Assembly: GCF_003933245.1 (NCBI RefSeq)
Contig: NZ_QUSX01000002.1
Coordinates: forward strand, 806,001-870,000
From: Maribacter algicola
GTDB lineage: Bacteria; Bacteroidota; Bacteroidia; Flavobacteriales; Flavobacteriaceae
Length of the DNA: 64,000 bases
Reading direction: 5' to 3'
Numbering within the stretch: the first letter of the stretch is position 1; every line of letters begins with the position of its first letter. A model generated the notes under the pieces. The model was not told the DNA's origin and searched no databases. It saw only the letters and a program-made list of their open reading frames with translations. A program made the position numbers and the translations under genes. Shown here in pieces: positions 8,718 to 18,101 of this stretch.

Positions 8718-9998
8718 ATGAATAAGCCAATTGAGTTTCTTTTGATATGCACCTTGATTCTGTTTTCTTGCAAGCAGGAAAAAGACTTACCTAAAGAAGA
8801 AAATATCAAAAACCAAAAGGGATTTCCATTTCACTTACCCGATAAAAAGCCAAACAGAGCCATGAGCGCGGCAATGGAACGCATCTATACCGATTACCCC
8901 TCACCCCGACCTGAGAAAAACGAATTGTTCAGTCAGTTTAAATATACCAAACTCGAGGGTTTTGATTATAATGACCATGACGGTACCATATCACGGCGTG
9001 ACCCATCTAAGACTATTTTCCATAATGGAAAGTATTATGTCTGGTACACCCATCGCGAAACTCCTGTTCCACCAGTTGGCATTCCCAACGCGCATAAATC
9101 AAATGATACAATTCCGTCATCGGATTGGGATTTGGCGGACATTTACTATGCGACCTCCGAAGACGGTTTTACTTGGGAAGAACAAGGCGTGGCAATACCA
9201 AGACCACCTGCTCCCAACGTTGGTCATCGGTCGGTTACCACTACCGATATTTTAGAATGGAAAGGGAAATACTATTTATACTATCAGGCCTTTTCGGTAG
9301 CATCGGGAAAGAACGGGGGCGACGATTGCCCGGTTGCGGTTTCCTATGCCGATTCCCCTGATGGTCCGTGGACACCCACCAACCAAATCGTTATTCCCAA
9401 TGGTGCTGAAGGCGAATGGGACATGAATTCCATTCACGACCCTTATCCGCTTATCCATAATGGTAAAATTTATATTTATTATAAATCCGATTTTGGGGAA
9501 AGACCTGACCTGGTAAGAATGCAAGGCTTGGCAATTGCAGACAATCCTTTGGGGCCGTTTACCAAACATCCTTTGAATCCCTTAATAACCTCAGGACATG
9601 AAACATCCCTTTTTCCTTTTAAAAAAGGTGTCGCCGCTTTGGTTTATAAAGATGGCCCCGAACACAATACGGTGCAATATGCAGAAGATTGGGTGAATTT
9701 TGAAATAGCTTCCATAACTGAATTAATGCCCTATGCCGCTGCACCACATGTACCTGATGCTTTTACCAATACAAAAGACGGACGGGGAATTACTTGGGGA
9801 TTGGCCCATTTCATTAACGTCACCAACGACTGGGACAAGTTCAGTTCTAAATTGGTGCGTTTTGATTGCGACCTCAGTCAGGATGTTCATGACCCTGAAA
9901 TGAAACAACATCGAGTGAATCATGCGCCGGATGTCTATTATAGGCAAGGCCTGAGCGAAAAACAAAAAGAAGCTCGAAGCAAGAAAAGTTCGGAATAA
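8718..9998 (+). CDS. GH117-family glycoside hydrolase (divergent member, lipoprotein)
   Basis: 426 residues. A lipoprotein signal (LILFSC, Cys18) is followed by a five-bladed propeller of the GH117 type. The three catalytic-site signatures match the second GH117 of the window: SRRDPS (Asp95), SIHDPYPL and SGHETSLFP. Propeller motifs such as KYYVWYTHRE, IYYATSEDGFTWEEQG and WKGKYYLYYQAFS support it. Known GH117 enzymes release 3,6-anhydro-L-galactose from neoagaro-oligosaccharides, but only some clades are active on these. This copy differs clearly from the one at 23507 and may act on a substituted or different alpha-1,3-linked galactan end. It is followed by a sulfatase 135 bp downstream, suggesting action on a sulfated oligosaccharide. 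Confidence 0.78.
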   Translation: MNKPIEFLLICTLILFSCKQEKDLPKEENIKNQKGFPFHLPDKKPNRAMSAAMERIYTDYPSPRPEKNELFSQFKYTKLEGFDYNDHDGTISRRDPSKTIFHNGKYYVWYTHRETPVPPVGIPNAHKSNDTIPSSDWDLADIYYATSEDGFTWEEQGVAIPRPPAPNVGHRSVTTTDILEWKGKYYLYYQAFSVASGKNGGDDCPVAVSYADSPDGPWTPTNQIVIPNGAEGEWDMNSIHDPYPLIHNGKIYIYYKSDFGERPDLVRMQGLAIADNPLGPFTKHPLNPLITSGHETSLFPFKKGVAALVYKDGPEHNTVQYAEDWVNFEIASITELMPYAAAPHVPDAFTNTKDGRGITWGLAHFINVTNDWDKFSSKLVRFDCDLSQDVHDPEMKQHRVNHAPDVYYRQGLSEKQKEARSKKSSE

Positions 9999-10133
9999 GC
10001 AAGAAAGAGCCAAATATTAACCTTGAATATTTATGCGTATTCATTTAGGGTTAAAATAAAGCTAGTACAAGATAATTGATGCAAATCAGCCTGTTCGGAT
10101 TAAGAGTATTCTTGAATCAATAGAGACTAAAAA

Positions 10134-11552
10134 ATGAAAAAGCTATTAATCATATTTCTAGCAGTTTATATCCCTTTAGGATGTTCTGCACAGCAACAAA
10201 CTACTTCGGAAACCAAAAAACAACCCAACATCATTTTACTTTTTGCGGATGATGCTGGATATGCCGATTTTGGTTTTCAGGGTAGTAAAGAAATGATAAC
10301 TCCTAATTTGGACAAATTAGCTTCCGAAGGCGTTCGCTTTACGCAGGCCTATGTGACGCATCCAACTTGTGGTCCTTCAAGAGCAGGACTAATTACGGGT
10401 AAATCGCAATATCGTTTTGGGTATGAGGAGAACAATGTCCCAACCTATATGAGCGAAGTTTCGGCAGTCGATGGAACTGAAATGGGCCTCCCCGTTGAGG
10501 AGGTTACCGTGGCAGATTACCTGAAAAAACAAGGCTATGCCACTGCAATTTATGGGAAATGGCATTTAGGTGGAGCGGACAGGTTCCATCCAACAAAAAG
10601 AGGATTTGATGAGTTCTACGGATTTCGTGGTGGCGCTCGGAGTTACTTTGAATATACGGAAGAACCAAAAGACCATATGAATAAAATGGAACGTGGTTTT
10701 GGCAATTTCGAAGAACACAAAGGGTATCTAACCGATGCCTTGGCGGATGAATCCTTACTGTTCATTAAAAAAAATGCAAAAGCGAATAAACCGTTTTTTG
10801 CATTTCTTTCCTTCAATGCGGTGCATACCCCCATGGATGCCAAACCAGAAGATTTGGCTAAATTTCCAGAATTGACCGGTAAGCGGAAAATCGTGGCCGC
10901 GATGAGTCTGGCTTTGGATAGAGCTGTGGGTAAAGTATTGGATAAACTCAAGGAGTTGGGAATAGATAATAATACTATAGTGGTTTTTACCAATGACAAC
11001 GGGGGTCCTACAGATGCGAATGCATCAAGTAATCTTCCATTAAGTGGCATAAAGGCGACCCACTTGGAAGGCGGCATACGAGTTCCTTTTCTCATGAAGT
11101 GGCCTGGGAAGCTTACTCCAAATACAACCTATACGAAACCGATATGCACTTTCGATTTGCTGCCAACTTTTTACATGGCAGCTGGCGGCAACACCACTGA
11201 TATAAAAGATATTGACGGAGTGGATTTGCTTCCCTATATAAATGGACAGAATAAAGAACGCCCCCATGAAACGTTATTTTGGAAACGAGATGCACGAGCC
11301 GCGATGCGCAAAGGAGATTGGAAGTTAATACGATTTCCTGACCGACCAGCAGAACTCTTTTATCTTCCAGATGATGAAGCAGAATTAAACAATTTGGCGG
11401 CTGCCGAACCAGAGCGTTATTTGAAAATGTATAAAGAATTATTCGCTTGGGAGACCACTCTTGAACGCCCTCGCTGGCTACTCAAAAAAGAATACGAAAG
11501 GCGTGATGTGGAACGAATGGATAAGCATTGGCCCATAAAGGATTCGCAATAA
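10134..11552 (+). CDS. Formylglycine-dependent sulfatase, arylsulfatase A-like S1 (lipoprotein)
   Basis: 472 residues. The signal peptide has a PLGC lipobox (Cys17). Active-site motifs are [10 protein letters not shown] (Asp39-Asp40), [13 protein letters not shown] with Cys79 as the formylglycine precursor, GKWHLGG, and [13 protein letters not shown] with the second metal-binding Asp/Asn pair. The C-terminal [20 protein letters not shown] strand is typical of arylsulfatase-A-like enzymes. It sits after the GH117-like gene and before the convergent AraC regulator. Removal of a galactose sulfate ester is inferred from context. Confidence 0.9.
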   Translation: MKKLLIIFLAVYIPLGCSAQQQTTSETKKQPNIILLFADDAGYADFGFQGSKEMITPNLDKLASEGVRFTQAYVTHPTCGPSRAGLITGKSQYRFGYEENNVPTYMSEVSAVDGTEMGLPVEEVTVADYLKKQGYATAIYGKWHLGGADRFHPTKRGFDEFYGFRGGARSYFEYTEEPKDHMNKMERGFGNFEEHKGYLTDALADESLLFIKKNAKANKPFFAFLSFNAVHTPMDAKPEDLAKFPELTGKRKIVAAMSLALDRAVGKVLDKLKELGIDNNTIVVFTNDNGGPTDANASSNLPLSGIKATHLEGGIRVPFLMKWPGKLTPNTTYTKPICTFDLLPTFYMAAGGNTTDIKDIDGVDLLPYINGQNKERPHETLFWKRDARAAMRKGDWKLIRFPDRPAELFYLPDDEAELNNLAAAEPERYLKMYKELFAWETTLERPRWLLKKEYERRDVERMDKHWPIKDSQ

Positions 11553-11872
11553 ACTATATATGGTAATCCAATATCCTATAAAATAATTCTTCTTGGTTCG
11601 GTACTGTGTACCTAAATTCTCAGATGGTACTTAAATAGAAAGAGGAGTTCCATAAAATTTTGTGCGAACTTTAGTTCGTAAAATCGTGATGCTTTACTTG
11701 GCACTATTTAGGGAAACCCTAAAAATTAGGTTACTTAAAATTCTACTTTCGTATCAAGTTCGCATAAAGAGTATGAATTAAAATGGCCAATCAAATCCTT
11801 GAATAGAAATACAAATCGATTTAAAGTGGTGAAAGCGCATGAAATGAATTTGCATGGAAAAAGTGTTTTAAT
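11553..11872. other. Convergent intergenic region, no gene recognised
   Basis: 320 bp between the convergent sulfatase and AraC genes. Small inverted repeats (GCGAAC/GTTCGT-like near 11670, AGGG/CCCT near 11710) may end transcription, but none has a clear T-tract. Confidence 0.35.
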
Positions 11873-12712
11873 TCAATACTTTCGGTATCTTTTCCGATAC
11901 ACCAACGGGGAGCTTCCCTTGAACTTATTGAATTGTTTATAAAAAAAAGGCAAAGACTCGTATCCACAGGTATAACCAATTTGCGAAACGGAGTAATCGG
12001 TATCCAAGAGCATTCGAACCGCCATATTGATACGATATTCGTTTAAGAAAGTAAAAAAAGAACGCCCCATCATTTTGACAAAGAAGCGAGAAAATGATTG
12101 TTCTGACATATTGACCAAATCGGCCAATTCTTTGAGAAAGATTTTTCTTTGGTAATTATTGGCTACAAAATCGTGCGTTTTTGACATGCGACTCCCATGC
12201 TCGGTGGGCAGGTCGTTCATGAAACTTGACGCTGAAATAGTTTCATAAGAACATTTTGAAAGCTGGGTTAAAAGCTGTAGAAGTTGCATATACAATTCAG
12301 AACCCTCAAGAAACGGCAAATTTTGAAGTAATGGTAAAAGTCTGGCTGAATCCTTTTTGTCGAACAAAATTCCCTTCGAAGCCTGCCGTAACATGTCAAA
12401 AACAGCGTCCAGTTCGGGTACTTTCGAAAAAATTCCTTTGTTCCATTGCACTACAATAGACTTTGATTCTTTTTCACTGGTATTGATATTTTTCCAACAA
12501 TGGGGAAGGTTCGAATGAAGCAAGACCAACTCACCTGGTTCATAGGGTCCCACAAAGTCCCCTATCAACTTTGTTCCGACACTTTCTTCGATATAGGTCA
12601 GTTCGTGTTGTGGATGAAAGTGCCAAGGGGTTTCAAAATTGGGTGCTTCATATTGAAATCCAAGAATAGATTTTTCTTTTCCTAAAGGAATAGCTTCTAA
12701 TATAGGATTCAT
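11873..12712 (-). CDS. AraC-family regulator with N-terminal cupin
   Basis: 279 residues. The N-terminal cupin-like sensor is seen in TPWHFHPQHELTYIEE (His-rich metal/sugar-binding strand) and LVLLHSNLPHCWKN. The C-terminal double helix-turn-helix (about 185-279) is seen in LKELADLVNMSEQSFSRFF and VSQIGYTCGYESLPFFYKQF. It is transcribed divergently from the P450-ferredoxin-reductase operon across about 100 bp, the usual position for a local activator that senses a sugar product. Control of the demethylase operon is therefore inferred. It is intact, unlike the AraC remnants at 2684 and 15757. Confidence 0.9.
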   Translation of the reverse strand: MNPILEAIPLGKEKSILGFQYEAPNFETPWHFHPQHELTYIEESVGTKLIGDFVGPYEPGELVLLHSNLPHCWKNINTSEKESKSIVVQWNKGIFSKVPELDAVFDMLRQASKGILFDKKDSARLLPLLQNLPFLEGSELYMQLLQLLTQLSKCSYETISASSFMNDLPTEHGSRMSKTHDFVANNYQRKIFLKELADLVNMSEQSFSRFFVKMMGRSFFTFLNEYRINMAVRMLLDTDYSVSQIGYTCGYESLPFFYKQFNKFKGSSPLVYRKRYRKY

Positions 12713-12815
12713 ATGCTATTTAATACTTAATCCATAAAAATACGCTTTATATTAACATAATAGTTTACTTATATGATGATATAGTATATTTCTAGAATGT
12801 AAATTTTTATTTTTT

Positions 12816-14021
12816 TTGTTAAAGAAAAAATTTAGGCTACCTATAAATGATCATATGATGGAAAAATATGAACTGCTCGACCCGTTTGAAAAAGCACGTT
12901 TGGAAAAGGGGTTTGAAGAGATGGACGACCAAGAAGACCCGGTCAAAATGATACTGCGCCATAAGGACGTTCGAAAAACGGCGCATAATTATAAAACCTT
13001 TACATCTGCCGCAGTACCGGGTCGCATAGTCGTTCCCTCAGAGATCAACATTCGAAAAACACGTCAGATACCTTTCGAACTAGACCCACCGGTTCATGGT
13101 GTTTATAGGGCTTTGATTGAGCCTTGGTTCAAGAGACCGTTGCAAGAGGAATATACTGAAAAACTGACCGCTCAAATCGCCGAATTGGTTGAGGAAACGT
13201 TAATTAGAGACCAGGTTGAGGTGATTGAAGAGTTCGCCCTTATTTTACAATCTCGGGCATTGACGTTATTGTTGAATATTCCTTTCAAAGAAGCCGAAAC
13301 ATGGATTTCTTGGGGAACGCATGTTTTCCGAAGTGAAGACACTGCCTTAGACGGAGATAAGGCCAATATTCTTTATAAGTATATTGATGGTCAAATCGAA
13401 AAAGCGATCGAAAACCCTAGTGAAGATTTGTACTCTTTGCTTTTGGCTTCAGAAGTCGACGGAAAAAAATTGACTAAAGAAGAAGTCAAAGGAGTCATGG
13501 TATTAACCTTTGCAGGAGGGCGCGATACCATTATCAATGCCGTTACTAATGCAATTGTATATTTATCGGGGCATCAAGAATCTTTAGAGCGCTTTCGAAA
13601 AGAACCCGAAATTATCGGGAAGGCGGTTGAAGAAATGATTCGCTATTTTTCCCCATTAACGCAAATAGGTCGCGTGGTAACCGAAGATACATATGTGTGT
13701 GAGCATGCCGTAAAAGCAGATACTCGAGTTTCACTTTGTTGGGCATCTGCAAACCGTGATGCCTCGGTTTTTGAAAATCCGAATCAAATAGTCGTTGACC
13801 GAAAAATAAATCCACATGTAGGATTTGGCTTTAGTCATCACAATTGTCTAGGTGCTTCACATGCGCGACAGATCATGCGGGTTTTATTGGGCACGTTGGC
13901 CAAAAAAGTAGAAAGCATTGAACTGTTTGACTTTAAAGAAAATATCGAAGAACTAGGAGAAATAAAACGAAAAGTAGGTTACGATTATCTGAATGCAAAA
14001 TTTAACCGATTAACAAAATAA
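12816..14021 (+). CDS. Cytochrome P450, probable 6-O-methyl-D-galactose demethylase
   Basis: Up to 401 residues. The open frame begins with TTG 12816; ATG 12855 (388 residues) is the alternative start, and no in-frame ATG lies further upstream. P450 features are the I-helix FAGGRDTI (about residue 232), the K-helix ExxR in EEMIRYF, and the heme loop FGFSHHNCLG with ligand Cys344. In that loop the usual glycine four residues from the Phe is Ser and the next residue is His, a departure from FGxGxHxCxG. Soluble, no membrane anchor. The ferredoxin and reductase follow at once. This P450-Fd-FdR trio in marine Bacteroidota oxidatively demethylates 6-O-methyl-D-galactose from porphyran, giving galactose and formaldehyde. 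That function is assigned by similarity of context and motif. Confidence 0.85.
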   Translation: MLKKKFRLPINDHMMEKYELLDPFEKARLEKGFEEMDDQEDPVKMILRHKDVRKTAHNYKTFTSAAVPGRIVVPSEINIRKTRQIPFELDPPVHGVYRALIEPWFKRPLQEEYTEKLTAQIAELVEETLIRDQVEVIEEFALILQSRALTLLLNIPFKEAETWISWGTHVFRSEDTALDGDKANILYKYIDGQIEKAIENPSEDLYSLLLASEVDGKKLTKEEVKGVMVLTFAGGRDTIINAVTNAIVYLSGHQESLERFRKEPEIIGKAVEEMIRYFSPLTQIGRVVTEDTYVCEHAVKADTRVSLCWASANRDASVFENPNQIVVDRKINPHVGFGFSHHNCLGASHARQIMRVLLGTLAKKVESIELFDFKENIEELGEIKRKVGYDYLNAKFNRLTK

Positions 14022-14026
14022 GAAGA

Positions 14027-14335
14027 ATGGCAAAAATCACCTTTATTACCAGTGATAATGAAACAATTGAATTAGAGGGTACCTCAGGCTCCGTAATGGA
14101 ATTAGCGGTCGAACACAATGTAAAAGGAATCGATGGCGATTGTGGCGGTGTATGTTCTTGTGCCACCTGCCATGTTCATGTAAAACCTGAGGATATGACA
14201 AAAACAGGACCGGCAAGCGAAACCGAAACCGATATGTTGGAACTCGATGACAATGCTGATGAATACAGTCGTCTTTGTTGTCAACTTGAAATTGGCGACT
14301 CTCTTGACGGTGTGGTTTTGAAAGTTGCCAAATAG
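14027..14335 (+). CDS. 2Fe-2S ferredoxin, P450 electron donor
   Basis: 102 residues, adrenodoxin/putidaredoxin type. Cluster ligands are Cys39, Cys45 and Cys48 in DCGGVCSCATCHV, plus the second Cys of SRLCCQL (Cys85). The acidic TETDMLELDDNADEY segment resembles the partner-docking helix of putidaredoxin. It carries electrons from the reductase at 14342 to the P450 at 12816. The gap to the P450 stop is five bases and to the reductase start six bases, so the three form one operon. Confidence 0.93.
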   Translation: MAKITFITSDNETIELEGTSGSVMELAVEHNVKGIDGDCGGVCSCATCHVHVKPEDMTKTGPASETETDMLELDDNADEYSRLCCQLEIGDSLDGVVLKVAK

Positions 14336-14341
14336 TTTTTG

Positions 14342-15598
14342 ATGTCCGATAATTTAAAGAGTCAGGATATATGTGTGGTTGTTGGCGCAAGCCATGCCGG
14401 TGTCAACTTTGCCTTCGCCCTACGTCAGGACGGTTGGGATGGTCAAATCATTATGTACGATGCAGACCCCGAATTGCCATATCACAGACCTCCTTTGTCG
14501 AAAACCTATTTGACGGATGACCGAGGTATGTCCGCCACACCTTTGAAATCCAAAGAAAGTTACGAACGCGATAACATTAAGTTGCATCTGAATACGAAGA
14601 TAGCTTCCATTGATGTTACTGCAAAAGAATTAAAATTGAGTGATGGTTCGGTTCAAACCTACGACAAGTTGGTTTTAGCTACGGGAGCTCGACCGATTAT
14701 GCCACCGATTCCAGGCTTTGATACCGCCAAAAATGTTTTTCGCCTTAGAACAGCTGCCGATGTAGAAGGCATCCGAAAAGCTCTAGGAAAAAATCCAAAG
14801 AAAAAAGTGGTGGTTATTGGAGGAGGATATATAGGTTTGGAGATTGCGGCCTCCCTAAAAAAGTTAGGTTCGGATGTTACCATTTTGGAAAGAGAAGAAC
14901 GGATTTTAGCCCGTGTGACCGCTCCTGAAATATCGTATTTCTTTCATGAGCTGCATGTCAAAAATGGGGTTGAAGTTTTGACTGGAAAAAATATTAGCTC
15001 TTTAGAAATTGATAATGATTACCATAAAATAGTTTGTTCTGATGGATTATCTTATCCTGCGGATATTATAATTATTGGCGTTGGAATTTTAGTCAATACG
15101 GAACTCGCAGAAAAAGCCGGACTCACTATCCAAAACGGAATCAAAGTAGATTCCACGGCAAAAGCCAGTAATGAAAGTATTTATGCTATTGGCGATTGTA
15201 CCTTTCATCACAATCCACATTATGATAGATTCGTTCGATTAGAGTCCGTTCAAAATGCTGTTGACCAAGCGAAAGTCGCCGCGGCGGCCATTTGTGGAAA
15301 AGAGGTAGTCTATAATGCCATACCGTGGTTTTGGTCTGACCAATACAACATAAAATTACAGATTGTGGGGCTTTCGAATGGTTATGACAATATAGTTATC
15401 CGAACCGAAGAAAAAGAACAACCTTGCTTTTCAATTTGGTATTTTAACGGAGACAGGCTTTTGTCGGTAGACGCCATAAATAATTCCAGGGCTTATGTAG
15501 TTGCAACGAAGTTTATTAAATCGAATCAACGTTTAGATAAATTAAAATTAGCTAATTCTTCTATAGAACTTAAGCCCAATAATTTTATGGAAGTATAA
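14342..15598 (+). CDS. NAD(P)H-dependent ferredoxin reductase
   Basis: 418 residues from ATG 14342 (a TTG three bases upstream also fits the frame). It is an FAD/NAD two-dinucleotide-fold enzyme of the putidaredoxin reductase type. The FAD site VVGASHAGVNFAFAL lies at the N-terminus, the ELPYHRPPLSKTYL segment is typical of the family, and the NAD site VVVIGGGYIGLEIAASL falls at about 155-172. The second FAD motif is SIYAIGDCTFH. It supplies electrons to the ferredoxin for the P450. Last gene of the trio. Confidence 0.92.
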   Translation: MSDNLKSQDICVVVGASHAGVNFAFALRQDGWDGQIIMYDADPELPYHRPPLSKTYLTDDRGMSATPLKSKESYERDNIKLHLNTKIASIDVTAKELKLSDGSVQTYDKLVLATGARPIMPPIPGFDTAKNVFRLRTAADVEGIRKALGKNPKKKVVVIGGGYIGLEIAASLKKLGSDVTILEREERILARVTAPEISYFFHELHVKNGVEVLTGKNISSLEIDNDYHKIVCSDGLSYPADIIIIGVGILVNTELAEKAGLTIQNGIKVDSTAKASNESIYAIGDCTFHHNPHYDRFVRLESVQNAVDQAKVAAAAICGKEVVYNAIPWFWSDQYNIKLQIVGLSNGYDNIVIRTEEKEQPCFSIWYFNGDRLLSVDAINNSRAYVVATKFIKSNQRLDKLKLANSSIELKPNNFMEV

Positions 15599-15756
15599 TT
15601 CTGCGAAGGTTAAAAATACATCCTATTACTGACGAAATGGTTAGAGTATTTAACTAAATTTTATAGAGAACACACCAAAAAACTCATTTTTATACTTTTG
15701 ATTTCTTGTGGTAACAATACTTGGGTAACCTATTTTTTTCCCTGACATGAAAGACG

Positions 15757-16075
15757 ATGAAACTTCAATTAAAATTTTCGGAAAGAGAGGTTCTAAGTTC
15801 TGTATTGGTAAAAAGGGTCAACCGATTTCACGTGGGTGGGAATTGGCAATTAACAAAGAATTTGAACTAATATACTGTTTCAAAGGTTAAGGAATGTGAA
15901 TCGTCGGGAATTATGTTCCTAACTTTCAAATGGGTAATTAGTATTGGTTGGTCGAAGGCGACTTCATATTTAGTTTTGGGTGATTTTCCGGTCAAAAAAC
16001 GAATATCGATGGCGCTTTAGGTATTTTCAAGTCAAAAGGGGGTAAGATTCAGTTTTTGTTGAGTAATGAAAGTAG
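15757..16075 (+). pseudogene. AraC-type cupin domain remnant
   Basis: The 526-bp gap before the aldolase holds a decayed reading frame. It starts MKLQLKFSEREVLSSVLVKR then VNRFHV and, after a frame change, reads NKEFELIYCFKG-stop-GM-stop-IVGNYVPNFQMGN-stop. That is the strand order of an AraC-family N-terminal cupin (compare ELTYIEE...GDFVGPYEPGE in the intact regulator at 11873). Several stops and at least one frameshift are present, and no DNA-binding domain follows before 16126. The family call is moderate. It is the second dead AraC gene in the island. Confidence 0.5.
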
Positions 16076-16125
16076 CTAAATCATGATTTGGTAATAAATT
16101 TGTAATTGAAAACTAAAATACAGGT

Positions 16126-16800
16126 ATGCAACCAATCGAACAAAAGGCGATGTCGCCAAAATTAATTCAAAAATTAGATGATGCAGCTATCATTGCCGTT
16201 CTTATTGTCGACGAAGTAAAACATGCAGTTCCATTGGCTAAAGCACTTCTTAAAGGTGGTGTGGATAGTATAGAACTAACACTTCGTACTCCAGCGGCTT
16301 TGGATGCTGCCAAAGCGATCAAAAAGGAAGTCCCGGAAATTACGTTGGGTTTTGGAACGGTTTTGACCATTGACCAAGTGAAAGCGGTGGTGGAAGTAGG
16401 CGCGGATTTTGCCGTTTCACCAGGTTGCAATCCGAAGATAATTGCCGAAGCGAGAAGACAAGGATTGGATTTCGCTCCAGGAATAATGACCCCGACCGAT
16501 ATTGAAATAGCCGTTGAACAGGGTTGTCGCATTTTAAAGTTTTTCCCGGCTCAAACCTCTGGCGGAATGAAACATTTGGAAAGCATGTCGGCTCCCTACA
16601 ACCATTTGGGATTAAAATTTATTCCCCTCGGTGGGTGCAGCTTAGAGAATGCGGGCTCTTATCTCCAATCTCCTTTAATCACTGCGATAGGCGGCACATG
16701 GATTGCCAAAAGGTCTTTGATACAATCGGAAGACTGGGAGACCATAACCAACAACGCAAAAGAAATTCGAACATTGATTAATCAAATACAGGGCAAATAA
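16126..16800 (+). CDS. eda: 2-keto-3-deoxy-6-phosphogluconate (KDPG) aldolase
   Basis: 224 residues, class I aldolase. Schiff-base Lys138 lies in RILKFFPAQTSGG and the catalytic Glu50 in IELTLRTP. Other family motifs are GFGTVLTIDQVKAVVEVGADFAVSPGCNP and PGIMTPTDIE. It cleaves KDPG, or its 4-epimer, to pyruvate and glyceraldehyde-3-phosphate in the cytosol. It precedes the PfkB kinase by 50 bp, so the pair makes the lower half of the pathway. It serves the AHG route (24770-29205), and possibly galactonate from the dehydratase at 50930. Confidence 0.93.
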   Translation: MQPIEQKAMSPKLIQKLDDAAIIAVLIVDEVKHAVPLAKALLKGGVDSIELTLRTPAALDAAKAIKKEVPEITLGFGTVLTIDQVKAVVEVGADFAVSPGCNPKIIAEARRQGLDFAPGIMTPTDIEIAVEQGCRILKFFPAQTSGGMKHLESMSAPYNHLGLKFIPLGGCSLENAGSYLQSPLITAIGGTWIAKRSLIQSEDWETITNNAKEIRTLINQIQGK

Positions 16801-16850
16801 AATAGTTACCTCAATCAAATACCAATTCCATAAAAAACATAGAATAGAAA

Positions 16851-17942
16851 ATGAAAAAAGTCGTAACCTTTGGAGAAATAATGGGCCGTTTCGCCTCCCC
16901 GGGAAATTTGCGTTTAAGACAAACACGGGAATTTGAAGTTACCTATGCAGGCGCCGAAGCCAGCGTAGCAACCTCTATCTGTAACTTTGGGGGTAAAGCC
17001 CGCTACATTACAGCACTGCCAAAACATGCCCTGGCAGAAGCTACGATGGACTCCGTTCGAGCGGTCGGTATCGACACCGATTTCATAGTACGCACGGATG
17101 AAGGCCGCCTCGGCCTCTACTTTTTGGAGACGGGCGCCAATCAGCGGCCGAGCAATGTGGTATATGATCGTGCCGATTCTGCCATATCGATTACTCCTGC
17201 GAGTGCCTATGATTGGGATAATATTTTCAAGGATGCGCAATGGTTGCATTTGAGTGGTATTACCCCTGCCCTATCCAAAACTGCAGCCGAGGCCACCTTG
17301 GTTGCGGCTCAAAAAGCAAAAGAGGCAGGAGCTTCGGTTTCCATTGATTTAAATTTTAGGGGAAAGCTTTGGAATTGGGATTCGAATTATTCGGCCAAAG
17401 ATTTGGCCCAAAAGACCATGCGCGAAATTTTGCCTTTCATCGATGTGGTGGTAGGAAATGAAGAAGACTGCCATGACGTATTGGGAATACAAGCGGGTGA
17501 TACCGATGTACATTCCGGAACTCTTGATACTTCGAGATACCCAGATGTGGCACGCCAAGTAATTGAGCAATTTCCGAATGTGAGTAAAGTTGCTATTACG
17601 CTTCGGGAAAGTCTTTCCGCAAGCCATAACAATTGGGGAGCGATGCTTTTTGATGCAGCTACCGATTCACCATTTTTCGCACCGTTGGACGAAGATGGAA
17701 ATTACAATCCGTATCAAATAAAGAACATCGTCGACCGTGTTGGCGGTGGAGATTCCTTTGCCGGCGGATTGATTTTTGCACTGACCACTCCCGAACTACA
17801 CAAAAAGACACAAACTGCGGTCAACTATGCAGTGGCAGCGTCTTGCTTAAAGCATTCTATAAAGGGAGATTTCAATTATTCCACACGCGCGGAAGTAGAA
17901 CGATTAATGGGCGGTAATGCTTCGGGACGTGTAGTGAGATAA
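16851..17942 (+). CDS. 2-keto-3-deoxygluconate (KDG) kinase, PfkB family
   Basis: 363 residues. Ribokinase-fold features are the N-terminal VVTFGEIMGRFASPGNLRLR and GAEASVATSICNFGG (substrate loop), ISIDLNFRGKLW, and the C-terminal VDRVGGGDSFAGGLIFAL anion hole with the catalytic Asp. It phosphorylates KDG (or KDGal) at C6 with ATP and hands the product to the adjacent aldolase. It is slightly longer than E. coli KdgK. Specificity for gluco or galacto configuration cannot be read from sequence. Confidence 0.9.
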   Translation: MKKVVTFGEIMGRFASPGNLRLRQTREFEVTYAGAEASVATSICNFGGKARYITALPKHALAEATMDSVRAVGIDTDFIVRTDEGRLGLYFLETGANQRPSNVVYDRADSAISITPASAYDWDNIFKDAQWLHLSGITPALSKTAAEATLVAAQKAKEAGASVSIDLNFRGKLWNWDSNYSAKDLAQKTMREILPFIDVVVGNEEDCHDVLGIQAGDTDVHSGTLDTSRYPDVARQVIEQFPNVSKVAITLRESLSASHNNWGAMLFDAATDSPFFAPLDEDGNYNPYQIKNIVDRVGGGDSFAGGLIFALTTPELHKKTQTAVNYAVAASCLKHSIKGDFNYSTRAEVERLMGGNASGRVVR

Positions 17943-17970
17943 AGTTTAGACTTATTATAAAAGTAAAGTC

Positions 17971-18003
17971 AGGATTGTCTAAACGGCAATCCTTATTTGT
18001 TTT
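17971..18003 (+). terminator. Probable terminator after KDG kinase
   Basis: AGGATTG (17971-17977) pairs with CAATCCT (17987-17993), followed by TATTTGTTTT. It lies 29 bp after the kinase stop. The stem is short, so the call is moderate. Confidence 0.5.
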
Positions 18004-18101
18004 AAGTCATCTGTCAAGTATACAGATTATGTACGCACAAATACGTAATTTAAGGGAGCTGAAATTATATTTGGATTAATCGGAATTTGAGCACGAACTA
18101 T

